From a candidate division WOR-3 bacterium (GTDB taxonomy: Bacteria > Hydrothermota > Hydrothermia > Hydrothermales > JAJRUZ01): a DNA stretch of 33,378 nt. The DNA lies in contig JBDRZL010000020.1 in the NCBI GenBank assembly GCA_039803925.1, positions 1 to 33,378 of the forward strand. The letters run 5' to 3'. Positions 1-7,981 of this stretch are shown here, piece by piece. The translations under genes and the position numbers were made by a program. The notes under the pieces are model-generated. The model searched no databases. It had not been told where the DNA came from and saw nothing but the letters and a program-made list of their open reading frames with translations. Position 1 is the first letter of the stretch. The number at the start of each line of letters is the position of its first letter.

Positions 1-228
1 AGAAGCTCCTTTTTCTGTAATGAATATACCAAGTCCAGGAAGTTTTGCCCTTAAAAGAACCTCTTTTGCAAATTCTCCTTCAAAATTCTGAATCTGCCCA
101 AGATTTTTTTCAAATCCTATATAATCATTCGTCCAGCTTTTCACCATTTTTTCCGGAATACCAGATTGATTACCTTCAAGAGCATAAAACCCTGTTATCG
201 CTAAGAGCATTGCTACCATTTTTTTCAT
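1..228 (-). CDS. Secreted SBBP-type protein, 5' part (runs off the left edge)
   Basis: The first 76 codons of a secreted protein; the rest lies outside the window. It opens with a signal peptide (MKKMVAMLLAITGFYA, then LEG), followed by VKSWTNDYIGFEKNLGQ. This start resembles the N-terminal domain found before SBBP beta-propeller-type repeats, and it matches the full-length paralogue at 18433-20913 over the whole visible part. The start is fixed by a strong Shine-Dalgarno (AAGGAGG, 236-242) and a consensus promoter upstream. The first 41 codons are identical at the nucleotide level to the copy beginning at 33256. The repeats and sorting domain expected from the paralogue cannot be seen here. 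Exact function is unknown; a surface or secreted role is inferred. Confidence 0.8.
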   Translation of the reverse strand, partial: MKKMVAMLLAITGFYALEGNQSGIPEKMVKSWTNDYIGFEKNLGQIQNFEGEFAKEVLLRAKLPGLGIFITEKGAS

Positions 229-353
229 TTTATAACCTCCTTTTTGTTTTAATTTTGTTTTAATTTTAATTTTGAAATAATTTTTATATTATATTAAAAA
301 AAAAGTTTTTGTCAAGATAATGTAGAATACCATGAAAATATTGAATTTTTCTT
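106..353 (-). repeat. Left arm of a window-spanning inverted repeat
   Basis: The reverse complement of this stretch matches 33142-33378. It covers about 40 bp upstream of the -35 box, the promoter, the leader, the Shine-Dalgarno, the signal-peptide codons and on to codon 41. I count three substitutions and one 11-bp indel in the non-coding part, and no difference in 123 coding bases. The right arm stops only because the window ends. The upstream boundary (about 353) lies 1 bp from the stop codon of the CxxCH lipoprotein gene. Confidence 0.9.
288..315 (-). promoter_or_regulatory. Consensus sigma-70-type promoter of the left SBBP gene
   Basis: On the minus strand TTGACA (315-310) and TATAAT (293-288) are both perfect consensus hexamers, separated by 16 bp. 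The predicted 5' UTR is about 53 nt and ends with a near-perfect Shine-Dalgarno. It is the same promoter as at 33180-33207, but this copy carries an extra 11-bp tandem duplication (AAAATTAAAAC type) in the leader. Confidence 0.8.
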
Positions 354-354
354 T

Positions 355-627
355 TTAATGGCATTTGTTACAGTTTTTTTCCCACGGATGTCTAAATTCA
401 GTCCTTTCTTTTTTTGAATTTTTTTCTAAAATTAAAATTCTTGATTCAATGTTTTTTTTATATTCATCAAAATTTTTCTTGATAGAATCTATTTTAATTT
501 CTATTTTGCTTACTTTATTTTTTAAAAAATCTACTTCTTCTTTAACTTTTCTTAACTCCTTTTCATTTCCCTTACAGGCTGAAAAAATAATTAGAGTTAA
601 AATAATTTTTTTAAAAATTTTATTCAA
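355..627 (-). CDS. Small coiled-coil lipoprotein ending in a CxxCH haem motif (possibly truncated)
   Basis: About 90 residues. I prefer the TTG start at 627: it gives a compact lipoprotein signal (MNKIFKKIILTLIIFSAC, Cys18 as lipidation site) and its TTGAATAA overlaps the stop of the upstream GH57 gene. The in-frame ATG at 663 would add 12 residues and a 44-bp overlap. Residues about 20-75 are highly charged and heptad-like, suggesting a coiled coil. The last residues, HPWEKNCNKCH, contain CNKCH, a c-type haem attachment motif, placed exactly at the C-terminus. Monohaem cytochromes normally continue for tens of residues, so the gene may be truncated at the duplicated block starting 1 bp downstream. 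Alternatively it is a natural short protein with a terminal haem, His being the distal ligand. No function is assigned. Confidence 0.65.
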   Translation of the reverse strand: MNKIFKKIILTLIIFSACKGNEKELRKVKEEVDFLKNKVSKIEIKIDSIKKNFDEYKKNIESRILILEKNSKKERTEFRHPWEKNCNKCH

Positions 628-2914
628 TGGGCTTATCAAGAAAATCTGGATATTCTTTTCCAAGAATCCTGTAAATTTCCTTTAAAGTTTCCCTAAAAGA
701 AACATCAAAGAAATTTCCAGGAATTTCCTGATCCTTTCCATACCACCAGAACCAGTCCGAACCCTCTGCTATATATATCATTCTCATAACCTTTTCTTTT
801 TTTTCAGGATCAAGTTCATTCAAATATTTTTCAATATCTTTTCTAACATAAGAAAGGTATTCCCATGCCTTATTTTCTTCAGGTTCCCCTATCCATGTAG
901 AAAAATTGGCTCCTATCCAGGAACCAGGGAAAAGATAATTGAGATTATTTTTGGGTTTATATTTTTCAATATATTCACTGATTGTCATAGTTTTTATAAA
1001 TTTTGCCTCTGATAAAGATTTGTAAAGATTATGCAAAAACTCTTTTCCATCATGAGGGTAATGTTCCCATGCATTCTCACCATCAAGAATAACCGCTATA
1101 ACAGGAGGATTTTCTTTATCCTTCCAGTATTTATAAATATTTTCAAGTTCTAAGATAAATCTGTTAACTGCTTCCACAGGATCCATATTCTGATATACAA
1201 ATCCTATTGCATCAGATAAATGTGTATCTCTAAAAACTACATAAATACTATCCTTATTATTTTTAACCTTGTAAACTCTATATTTTTCTTCAAGACTCAG
1301 AAAGTTTTTATTCAAGGATTTCATTAAAACTTTCTCATCAGTTGCAATCCATTTTATTTCATTTGAAGAAAAAAGGGGAATAAGTTCATAGGCAACGGAA
1401 CCTTCACCAGGCCACATACCAGAAGGTTTTTCCCCAAAAATATTTTCATAAAATTTAACTGCCTCTTTTATATGCCATTCTGCATCTTCTGGATAGGAGA
1501 AATCTGTTTCTGGCATAGGAGTTCCTGGTAATCCCGGTATTGCAAGTTTTATATCGTAAATTAAGGGTAATATTGGGTGATAAAAGGGAGTTGTTGAAAC
1601 TTCTATTTGTCCCTTTTCCATTAATTTTTTATGAAGGGGAATTATAGAATTAACAATTTTTTTATGAATTTCTATTATTTTCTTTACATCTTCTTCAGAA
1701 AATTTTTTTCCTTTTTCTATTAAATCCCTAACACTTATTTTTTCACCATTTTCAAGTGTAACTTCCTTTTCTCTAAAATCAGGGTCAAGCCATGCTAAAT
1801 TAAAATAAGCCTTTAAATCTATTAAATCCTTATCAGAAAATTTTTCACCCCGCAGCTTTTTATCAAGTAATTCAGAATACCTTGGAAAAGTTCTTATAAT
1901 TTTTTCCCAGTTGGCATCAAAAAATCTTTCAACAATATAATTTTTCTCCTCTTCACTTGTTTCCTTAACGGGTTTTAAAGATAGTCTCATTGCTTTATCC
2001 ATTGTTCCCTGCATTAAATCTAAAATCATTTCAAGTAGTGATGGAGTTAAATTTATCGTCAGGTGAATGTTTGGGTAATTTTCAAGAATTTTAGCCATAT
2101 CATAATAATCCTTTGTTCCATGTAATCTTGCCCAAGGGGAAAGATAATCACCTTTTTCATCTTTTGGATACCTTGGCTGATGTTGATGCCACAAAATTAA
2201 AAGAATTAATGGAAAACCTCTATACTCAATTTCCCCTGAAATTAGTCTATCCTTGGGAACTTTTTCTATTTCTTCTGTTTTCATAATTATTTTTCTATCA
2301 GGAGTTAAAATAAAAACTGAATTAAAACCTCCAAAACCATCGGGAGTTTTGGCAGGGTTATTAGGGTCTTCTTTCCAATTTGTATCATCTATTACAAATT
2401 TATACTGGTATTTCCCAGGTGGTAGGGGAATTACTATTTCAAAAAATCCTTCTTCAGTTTTTCTCATAATACTCGAATTTTTATCCCAGTTATTAAATGT
2501 TCCAGCAAGTGAAACCTTTTTAGCAGAGGGATCAAAAAATTTGAATTTAACACCTTCTTCAATTACTTCAAGAGATGATAGAGCTTGTGTTTCTGTTATA
2601 ATTTTTCCATCAGGAGTTAAAATAAAGGCAGAATTAAAACCTCCAAAACCATCATCAATTTTCCATTTATTGTCAGGGTCTTCTTTCCATATATTCCCAT
2701 TTATTACAAATTTATATGCGTAAAAACCGGGTTTTAAAATTAGTTCTGTTTTAAAATTGCCTTCCTGTGTTCTTTCCATAGGATTTAAGTAGGGGTTCCA
2801 GTTATTGAAAGTCCCGGTAAGATTTATTCTTTCTGCTTCAGGAAAATAAACTTCAAAAATTACCTTATTATTTTGGTAAAATACAATTGAAAATATAAAT
2901 AGAATAATTTTCAT
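620..2914 (-). CDS. GH57 alpha-amylase/amylopullulanase with two N-terminal CBM48-like domains
   Basis: A 764-residue glycoside hydrolase family 57 enzyme expected to cut alpha-glucans (starch, glycogen, pullulan). Residues 1-14 form a short hydrophobic signal, so export is likely. Two tandem CBM48/AMPK-type glycogen-binding domains (about 17-108 and 121-212) share GTFNNW, YKFVI and DGFGGFNS. The GH57 domain follows: LWHQHQP at 241-247; GQIEVSTTPFYHPILPL around 435-451; GMWPGEG with the presumed nucleophile Glu504; LDGENAWEHYP with the presumed acid Asp611; and SWIGANFSTWIGEPEE near 665-680. This motif set resembles amylopullulanases rather than branching enzymes or glucanotransferases. The ATG lies 28 nt after the pseudouridine-synthase stop, with no clear Shine-Dalgarno. 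It probably works with the second GH57 protein at 9718-12792. Confidence 0.88.
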   Translation of the reverse strand: MKIILFIFSIVFYQNNKVIFEVYFPEAERINLTGTFNNWNPYLNPMERTQEGNFKTELILKPGFYAYKFVINGNIWKEDPDNKWKIDDGFGGFNSAFILTPDGKIITETQALSSLEVIEEGVKFKFFDPSAKKVSLAGTFNNWDKNSSIMRKTEEGFFEIVIPLPPGKYQYKFVIDDTNWKEDPNNPAKTPDGFGGFNSVFILTPDRKIIMKTEEIEKVPKDRLISGEIEYRGFPLILLILWHQHQPRYPKDEKGDYLSPWARLHGTKDYYDMAKILENYPNIHLTINLTPSLLEMILDLMQGTMDKAMRLSLKPVKETSEEEKNYIVERFFDANWEKIIRTFPRYSELLDKKLRGEKFSDKDLIDLKAYFNLAWLDPDFREKEVTLENGEKISVRDLIEKGKKFSEEDVKKIIEIHKKIVNSIIPLHKKLMEKGQIEVSTTPFYHPILPLIYDIKLAIPGLPGTPMPETDFSYPEDAEWHIKEAVKFYENIFGEKPSGMWPGEGSVAYELIPLFSSNEIKWIATDEKVLMKSLNKNFLSLEEKYRVYKVKNNKDSIYVVFRDTHLSDAIGFVYQNMDPVEAVNRFILELENIYKYWKDKENPPVIAVILDGENAWEHYPHDGKEFLHNLYKSLSEAKFIKTMTISEYIEKYKPKNNLNYLFPGSWIGANFSTWIGEPEENKAWEYLSYVRKDIEKYLNELDPEKKEKVMRMIYIAEGSDWFWWYGKDQEIPGNFFDVSFRETLKEIYRILGKEYPDFLDKPIE
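2279..2866 (-). repeat. Tandem duplication encoding two CBM48-like domains
   Basis: Two in-frame units 312 bp (104 codons) apart inside the GH57 gene. The best-preserved part is about 43 bp coding for NSxFILTPDxKII, for example 2298-2341 against 2610-2653. The remainder has diverged, so this is an old domain duplication still visible at the DNA level. Confidence 0.8.
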
Positions 2915-2942
2915 AACTGAATTTTAAAAAATTTTCATTTAT

Positions 2943-3938
2943 TTACTCAAATTTTGATAGAAATTCAAAAGCTCTTTTAAAATCTTCTGGAAAATCTGCT
3001 ATTACTTCAATCTTTTTATCATATACAGGATGAACAAAAGAGATTTTGTAAGCGTGCAAAGCCTGCCTATCAAAAATTTTGATAAGTTCCTTTACTATTT
3101 CCTTTTTATCGGAACCTATTAAATTTAAAATTTTTCTTCCATCAGTTCCACCATAAAGGGAATCACCCACAACCGGATGACCTATATATTCCATATGGAC
3201 CCTTATTTGATGGGTTCTCCCTGTTAAAAGGTTTACTTTTAAAAGAGAACAAATTTTATCATACTCTTTTAAAACTTCATAAATTGTAATTGCTGGTTTT
3301 GCATTTTCAAAAGTTACCTTTCTTTTCAATCTATTAACAGGGTCCCTTCCTATAGGTGCATCTATTTCCATCATCTTTTGAGGCATTATTCCCCATACAA
3401 GTGTTCTGTATTCCCTTTTTATTTCCCTTCTTTCCATCATTGTTCCTAATTTTGAAAGAGCCTCCTTTGTTTTTGCCACAATCATACATCCTGTTGTATC
3501 CTTATCCAGACGGTGAATTATTCCTGCCCTTATATTCTCCTCCTCATCTTCTTCTGGAGAAGGAAGTTCCCCATATTTGAAAATTAATCCATGAACTAAG
3601 GTTCCTGAATGATGTCCCTTTGCAGGATGAACAACAACTCCCTTTGGCTTATTTATAACAGCAAGATGCTCATCCTCATATAAAATTTCAAAAGGAACTT
3701 CTTCAGGGATTATTTCTTTTCTTGGTTCTTCCTTTATTTTTATAACAATATGTTCTCCCTCTTTTACTCTGTAACTTGGTTTTTTTATTATCTTACCATT
3801 TACCTCAACAAGACCTTCTTCAATTGATTCTTTTATTTTTTCTCTTGATATTCCACATCCACTCTGATAAAGATAAACATCAAGTCTTTTACCCTTTGAT
3901 TTTATATTTACCCATCTTTCAAAAATCCTCTCTGGCAT
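2943..3938 (-). CDS. RluA/RluD-family 23S rRNA pseudouridine synthase
   Basis: A 331-residue enzyme that isomerises uridine to pseudouridine, most likely in 23S rRNA. An S4-type RNA-binding domain occupies residues about 15-70 (SREKIKESIEEGLVEVNGK), and the catalytic domain runs from about 80. The signature HRLDKDTTG (142-150) contains the catalytic Asp145. RTHQIRVHMEYIGHPVVGD is the conserved C-terminal family motif. The S4-plus-catalytic architecture and length match RluD/RluC, but the exact target uridine cannot be read from sequence. The ATG at 3938 overlaps the end of the RNase PH gene by 20 bp, indicating one transcript. Confidence 0.93.
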   Translation of the reverse strand: MPERIFERWVNIKSKGKRLDVYLYQSGCGISREKIKESIEEGLVEVNGKIIKKPSYRVKEGEHIVIKIKEEPRKEIIPEEVPFEILYEDEHLAVINKPKGVVVHPAKGHHSGTLVHGLIFKYGELPSPEEDEEENIRAGIIHRLDKDTTGCMIVAKTKEALSKLGTMMERREIKREYRTLVWGIMPQKMMEIDAPIGRDPVNRLKRKVTFENAKPAITIYEVLKEYDKICSLLKVNLLTGRTHQIRVHMEYIGHPVVGDSLYGGTDGRKILNLIGSDKKEIVKELIKIFDRQALHAYKISFVHPVYDKKIEVIADFPEDFKRAFEFLSKFE

Positions 3939-4647
3939 AAGGATATTTTTTTATAAAATCTCTCTGGATTTTAAAAATTTCCTTTGATTTTTCCCTTGCT
4001 TTTTCAATCATTAAATTCAAAAAATCTGGCTCAATTCCTCTTTCTTCACTTGTCCCCTGAATTTCAACTATCTTTCCTGACTCTGTAAAAAATAAATTTA
4101 AATCAAATTGAGCATTATGATCTTCTTCATAGGTAAGATCAAAGTATATATCCTCTCCTATTTTTCCAGCGGTTATACCACATACAAGTTCAAAATCAGG
4201 AAAAACCCCTATAAGTTTATTTTTTTTCATAAAGTTTAAAGCCTGGTATACAGCACAGGATGCACCTGTTACAGCAAGAGCTCTTGTGCTTCCATCTGCC
4301 TGAAGAACTTCAATATCACATAAAAGAGTGTATTCTCCCATTTTTTTTCTTTCCACACCTGCTCTCAAAACTCTTGATATTATTCTTGATAATTCAATAG
4401 CCCTTTTATCCTTTATTCTCATTTCAATAGATTTTCTCTCTTCAACTGCTCTTGGATGCATAAAATAATATGCTTTTATCCATCCTTCCCCTGTTCCTTT
4501 TAAAAAGGGAGGAACTTTATTTTCTATACTCACTGTTATAAGAATTTTAGTGTTTCCTGCTTCAAGATAAACACTTCCTTCTGCTTTTACCTCTCCCTTT
4601 CTTAAAATAATGTTACGAATTTCCTCTCTTTTATTTTTATCCCTCAA
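3919..4647 (-). CDS. rph: Ribonuclease PH
   Basis: A 242-residue phosphorolytic 3'-5' exoribonuclease of the RNase PH family, which trims tRNA 3' ends using phosphate. Matches include AEGSVYLEAGNTKIL (22-36), PPFLKGTGEGW (46-56), VLQADGSTRALAVTGA (114-129), EEDHNAQFDLN (174-184) and VEIQGTSEE (194-202). The phosphate-binding and metal residues appear conserved by alignment to the family: Arg82, Thr121-Arg122, Asp176 and Asp182. The usual MRxDGR start is replaced by MRDKNKREE. It lies in a run of closely spaced housekeeping genes and overlaps the pseudouridine synthase gene downstream. Confidence 0.94.
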   Translation of the reverse strand: MRDKNKREEIRNIILRKGEVKAEGSVYLEAGNTKILITVSIENKVPPFLKGTGEGWIKAYYFMHPRAVEERKSIEMRIKDKRAIELSRIISRVLRAGVERKKMGEYTLLCDIEVLQADGSTRALAVTGASCAVYQALNFMKKNKLIGVFPDFELVCGITAGKIGEDIYFDLTYEEDHNAQFDLNLFFTESGKIVEIQGTSEERGIEPDFLNLMIEKAREKSKEIFKIQRDFIKKYPYAREDF

Positions 4648-4653
4648 TTTTGT

Positions 4654-4902
4654 TCATTCACCTTTGAGTTTTTTAATTTCTTCTTCAAGTTCTTTAATTC
4701 TCTGTATTAGTTTTTCCTTCACCCCCTTTCTTTGAAGGTAATACATTCTATAAAGAATTCCAAGGGTAATTAATAAAAAGAGAATGTTAAAAAAGGAAAT
4801 ATACAGCGGGTCTATTGGTTTTATTGCCCCAAGCCATAAAAGGGCATCATAAAAAAAATTTAAAAGTGAAAGTATAAATAAAATAAAAACCCATAAAAGC
4901 AT
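4654..4902 (-). CDS. Small membrane protein with C-terminal coiled coil, unknown function
   Basis: An 82-residue protein not recognised as a known family. Two hydrophobic segments (about 2-24 and 33-52) are followed by a basic and acidic heptad-like tail (QRKGVKEKLIQRIKELEEEIKKLKGE). This suggests a two-pass inner-membrane protein with a cytoplasmic helix. A clear Shine-Dalgarno (AAGGAGG) lies 7 nt before the ATG. It sits between dapB and rph with 6-14 bp gaps, so it is co-transcribed. Confidence 0.8.
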   Translation of the reverse strand: MLLWVFILFILSLLNFFYDALLWLGAIKPIDPLYISFFNILFLLITLGILYRMYYLQRKGVKEKLIQRIKELEEEIKKLKGE

Positions 4903-4916
4903 AAAAAAACCTCCTT

Positions 4917-5663
4917 TTAATACTCGCCCAGTAACTCTTTAAAAGTATAAAATCCTTTTTTGAAACTTAAAATCTTTTTTGCTACAAAAAGAGCTCCCCT
5001 TGCGAAAACTTTTCTTGAATATATTTTATGGGTTAATTCAATTACCTCATCGCCCTTTGAAATAAAAAGGGTATGCTCACCCGGTATATTTCCCACTCTG
5101 AAACCTGCTAATAGAACTTCATTTTTCTTTTTCATTTCTCTTCTTTCAAATACTGGATAAGAATCCTTATTAACATTTTCCTTCCATTCGTTAAATAAAA
5201 AAAGGGCAGTTCCACTGGGTGCATCCTTTTTACCTGTATGATGTAATTCCATAATTTCAAGTTCATAATCCTTTAAAAATTCTGAGAATTTTTTAAAAAA
5301 ACCTGCTATAAGATGAATTCCTAAAGACATGTTTGGAGAATAAAAAACAGGAACTTTGTTAGATAATTCCTTAAATTTTTCAAAATGAATTTCCTTTAGA
5401 GATGTTGTTCCTACAACATAAGGTTTAGGTTTTTCTATTAATTTAAGTGTATTCTGCAAAGTTGCCTCTGGATCCGTGAACTCTAAAAATACATCAACTC
5501 TATCATAAACTTTTCTTAAATCATCTTCATATTTTATACCCTTACACTCACCTTCTACCCCCTCCTTTTCTATAAGTGCTCCTATTTCTATTTTATCCTC
5601 TTCTGCAACTTCAATAAGGGCTTGACCCATTCTTCCCTTTGCTCCTATAATTCCAATTCTCAT
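4917..5663 (-). CDS. dapB: 4-hydroxy-tetrahydrodipicolinate reductase (DapB)
   Basis: A 248-residue enzyme of lysine and diaminopimelate biosynthesis that reduces 4-hydroxy-tetrahydrodipicolinate to tetrahydrodipicolinate with NAD(P)H. The N-terminal nucleotide-binding loop is GAKGRMG (7-13). VVGTTSL (83-89) and PNMSLGIHL (110-118) are family motifs. The active-site signature ELHHTGKKDAPSGTA (139-153) has both His141 and His142 and the catalytic Lys. FRVGNIPGEH (189-198) is also conserved. It is slightly short for the family but complete. Its ATG overlaps the stop of the M42 peptidase gene (ATGA), indicating translational coupling. No other dap genes are in the window. Confidence 0.96.
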   Translation of the reverse strand: MRIGIIGAKGRMGQALIEVAEEDKIEIGALIEKEGVEGECKGIKYEDDLRKVYDRVDVFLEFTDPEATLQNTLKLIEKPKPYVVGTTSLKEIHFEKFKELSNKVPVFYSPNMSLGIHLIAGFFKKFSEFLKDYELEIMELHHTGKKDAPSGTALFLFNEWKENVNKDSYPVFERREMKKKNEVLLAGFRVGNIPGEHTLFISKGDEVIELTHKIYSRKVFARGALFVAKKILSFKKGFYTFKELLGEY

Positions 5664-6742
5664 AAATAATTTGAGAATTCTTTTAACTTTTCGGCATTAA
5701 GATTTAATACGAAAGAAACAGAAAGTTTAAGAGCATTATCAAAATCATCCCTGTGCATTAAAGAATGAAATCCATGGATATATCTTGTTGGAACTCCTAT
5801 AATTGCAGAAGGGACTCCTTCTTTAAAAAGATGAACTCTTCCCGTATCATATCCACCCATTGGAACAGCTACAATATGATGTTTGATATTTTCTTTTTTT
5901 GCGATTTCCCTTAAAAATTCTGTTAATTTTCTGTTTGCAATCATTGTTGCATCAAGAACAACTATTGAGCAACCATTCCCCATTTTTGCTTCACTTTTAT
6001 CTTTTGAAGCAGGTGTATCATCAGAAATTGAAACATCAAGGGCAATACAAACATCGGGTTCTACTACCCAGGAAGAGGTTCCTGCTCCTCTTAATCCAAC
6101 TTCTTCCTGAACAGAGAAAACTCCGTAAACTGTTCCTTCAAATTCTTTATCCTTTAATTCTTCAAGTATTCTTACAAGAAGCCCTGCCCCATATCTATTA
6201 TCAAAGGCTTTTGAGGAATAAATTTTTTCATTACCAAGTATTTCAAATTGTGAATAGGGAACAAGGACATCACCTATTTCAATACCAAGTTTTTCTTTTG
6301 GATTAAATTCAGTATCAACTCCAAAATCAATCCAGAGGTCATCAAGCTCAGGAATTTTTGCTTCCTCCCTTTTCCTCAAAAGATGAGGCGGGGTTGAACC
6401 TATTACCCCTTTAAATTTTCTTCCATCTTTTGTTTTCAAAGTTACCATCTGGTCAATTAAAGTTCCACTCCACCAACCACCAAGGGGCAAAAATTTAACA
6501 TATCCTTCCTGGGTAAATCCTTTTACCATTAACCCTATTTCATCCATATGAGCAATAAACATTATCCTGGGATTTTCTTTTTTCCCCCTTTTAATAGCTA
6601 TAAGAGAACCAAGTTTATCAGTTTTGACCTCATCAACAATATCTTTTATGTAGTTATAAATTACACTCCTTACTTCCTCCTCAGCTCCAGGAGGACCAAA
6701 AGCTTCTGTTAGATCCTTTAATAGTTTTTCTGTGTGTTCCAT
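5660..6742 (-). CDS. M42-family metal-dependent aminopeptidase
   Basis: A 360-residue cytosolic dinuclear-metal aminopeptidase of the M42 family (TET-type, FrvX/YsdC/PepA-like). Metal and catalytic residues are visible: His65 and Asp67 in AHMDE, Asp181 in KAFDNRYG, Glu213-Glu214 in VQEEVGLRGA, Asp236 in ALDVS and His323 in RYIHGFHS. The family's usual inserted domain (about 75-165) is present, with the GGWW and TPPH segments. These enzymes form dodecamers that degrade peptides released by proteases. A Shine-Dalgarno (AAAGGAG) lies 9 nt before the ATG. The gene follows the membrane-protein gene by 24 bp and overlaps dapB by 4 bp. Confidence 0.95.
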   Translation of the reverse strand: MEHTEKLLKDLTEAFGPPGAEEEVRSVIYNYIKDIVDEVKTDKLGSLIAIKRGKKENPRIMFIAHMDEIGLMVKGFTQEGYVKFLPLGGWWSGTLIDQMVTLKTKDGRKFKGVIGSTPPHLLRKREEAKIPELDDLWIDFGVDTEFNPKEKLGIEIGDVLVPYSQFEILGNEKIYSSKAFDNRYGAGLLVRILEELKDKEFEGTVYGVFSVQEEVGLRGAGTSSWVVEPDVCIALDVSISDDTPASKDKSEAKMGNGCSIVVLDATMIANRKLTEFLREIAKKENIKHHIVAVPMGGYDTGRVHLFKEGVPSAIIGVPTRYIHGFHSLMHRDDFDNALKLSVSFVLNLNAEKLKEFSNYL

Positions 6743-6766
6743 TATTTTTTTCTCCTTTATTTTTTA

Positions 6767-7909
6767 TTAAGATTCTCCAGTTTCCTTTTGAACTTTTTCC
6801 TCTTCAATTTCTGGCATATAACTTTCAGGTTCTTCCTCTTCCTTTAAAAGATCAATATCATCTTTTTTCTTATAGAGGGCTATAAATATGAAATTGTTTC
6901 CCGCAAAAAACATACTTGTTAAATAAGATAAGACCATAAAAATAACAGCATAACCAAATAAACCAAGAAACCAACCTAATATATTTCCCCATAAACCAAG
7001 GTTACCTGGATCAGAAGGTATAAATAAAAGCGCACTTGCACCGATTAAATTAAAGTAATCATAGAATTTTCCTAAAAATCTGTAATCAGGAAATAATGAG
7101 TTAGCTTTCTGAATAATTAAGGGGAAAAGTGGATAGGCTTTTGAAAGCACACTTACTGCTACAAGAATTGCTTTTGAGACAAAAAGAGTAAATATTGAAC
7201 CTGCTACAAAAATAGTTCCAAGAAGTAAAAGTTCATAAAGGAAAAGTCTCCAAGGCTCCTCATTTATTGTTGAAAAAATCTCAAAAAGAGTATCAAAAGT
7301 ATCATTACCTGTTGTTCCCACTATAGAAGGTGAAATAAAAAGAGAAACTAAAAGAGATACAAAAATATAAATTAAAAATAAACAGGTAAAAAATGCAGGT
7401 ATGGAAAATAAAATAAAAATTAAAGTTCCAAAAAAGGGAATTCTCGTAATTAATCCCCAGATAAATCCTGTTAATAATATTAAGGCTATTAAAACTATTA
7501 ACAAAAGAGGAGTTAAAAAGGATGCCTTACCTTTTGTTATTGAAAATTTTAAAGATTCCCTTATTTCATAAAATTCATCTCCTTTTAATTGTTCAAAATG
7601 AATCTTTGAAACCGCTGTTCCAAATATAAAAAAAGTAATTAAAAAGAGGATCATTCCGATCAGATGGAGAGCATTCCCAGTTCCTGAAAGGGGTTCAAAG
7701 CAAGCGATGGGTAATAATTTATAAATTCCCCATATTTCTTTAAAACTCCAACCACTCTGTAAAAGGGCAAGGTATGAAAATATTGAATAGAAAAAACCTC
7801 CAATTATAAAACCTAAAAACTGAACCCACATCTTCTTTACAGAAAGTCCAAATCTTGCAGCCCTGAATACATCTTTAAAGTTATAGTGAAGTTTTACTGG
7901 CATTTCCAT
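6767..7909 (-). CDS. Polytopic inner-membrane protein, unknown family
   Basis: About 380 residues with hydrophobic segments near 31-53, 83-102, 133-157, 160-195 (probably two), 226-257 and 310-335, and an acidic soluble tail (about 350-382, rich in Glu). I do not recognise the family. It may be a membrane-organisation or transport-associated protein, but nothing in the sequence decides this. The start is uncertain: TTG 7915, ATG 7909 and ATG 7903 are in frame within MEMEM, and none has a good Shine-Dalgarno. It heads the run of minus-strand genes reaching to 355. Confidence 0.75.
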   Translation of the reverse strand: MEMPVKLHYNFKDVFRAARFGLSVKKMWVQFLGFIIGGFFYSIFSYLALLQSGWSFKEIWGIYKLLPIACFEPLSGTGNALHLIGMILFLITFFIFGTAVSKIHFEQLKGDEFYEIRESLKFSITKGKASFLTPLLLIVLIALILLTGFIWGLITRIPFFGTLIFILFSIPAFFTCLFLIYIFVSLLVSLFISPSIVGTTGNDTFDTLFEIFSTINEEPWRLFLYELLLLGTIFVAGSIFTLFVSKAILVAVSVLSKAYPLFPLIIQKANSLFPDYRFLGKFYDYFNLIGASALLFIPSDPGNLGLWGNILGWFLGLFGYAVIFMVLSYLTSMFFAGNNFIFIALYKKKDDIDLLKEEEEPESYMPEIEEEKVQKETGES

Positions 7910-7945
7910 TTCCAAATTTTAAAAGGGACTTGAACCCAAATTAAA

Positions 7946-7975
7946 ATTTTATTCAAAGAATTTTATAAAATTCAA
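7946..7975 (-). promoter_or_regulatory. Possible promoter before the membrane-protein/pepM42/dapB/rph gene row
   Basis: On the minus strand TTGAAT (7975-7970), an 18-bp spacer and TAAAAT (7951-7946) lie in the 72-bp gap upstream of 7909. Both hexamers differ from consensus and the region is very AT-rich, so chance is possible. Confidence 0.35.
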
Positions 7976-7981
7976 TATAAT

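Noticed and set aside
2253-2723. A 156-codon plus-strand open frame with internal repeats
   Set aside because: It is the antisense image of the duplicated CBM48-like domains of the GH57 gene.
5899-6306. A 135-codon plus-strand open frame
   Set aside because: Leu/Gln/His-rich antisense of the M42 peptidase gene, with no start signals.
7921-7945. GGGTTCAAGTCCC on the minus strand, also T-arm-like
   Set aside because: Only three stem pairs, no acceptor partner and no other tRNA arms; treated as chance.
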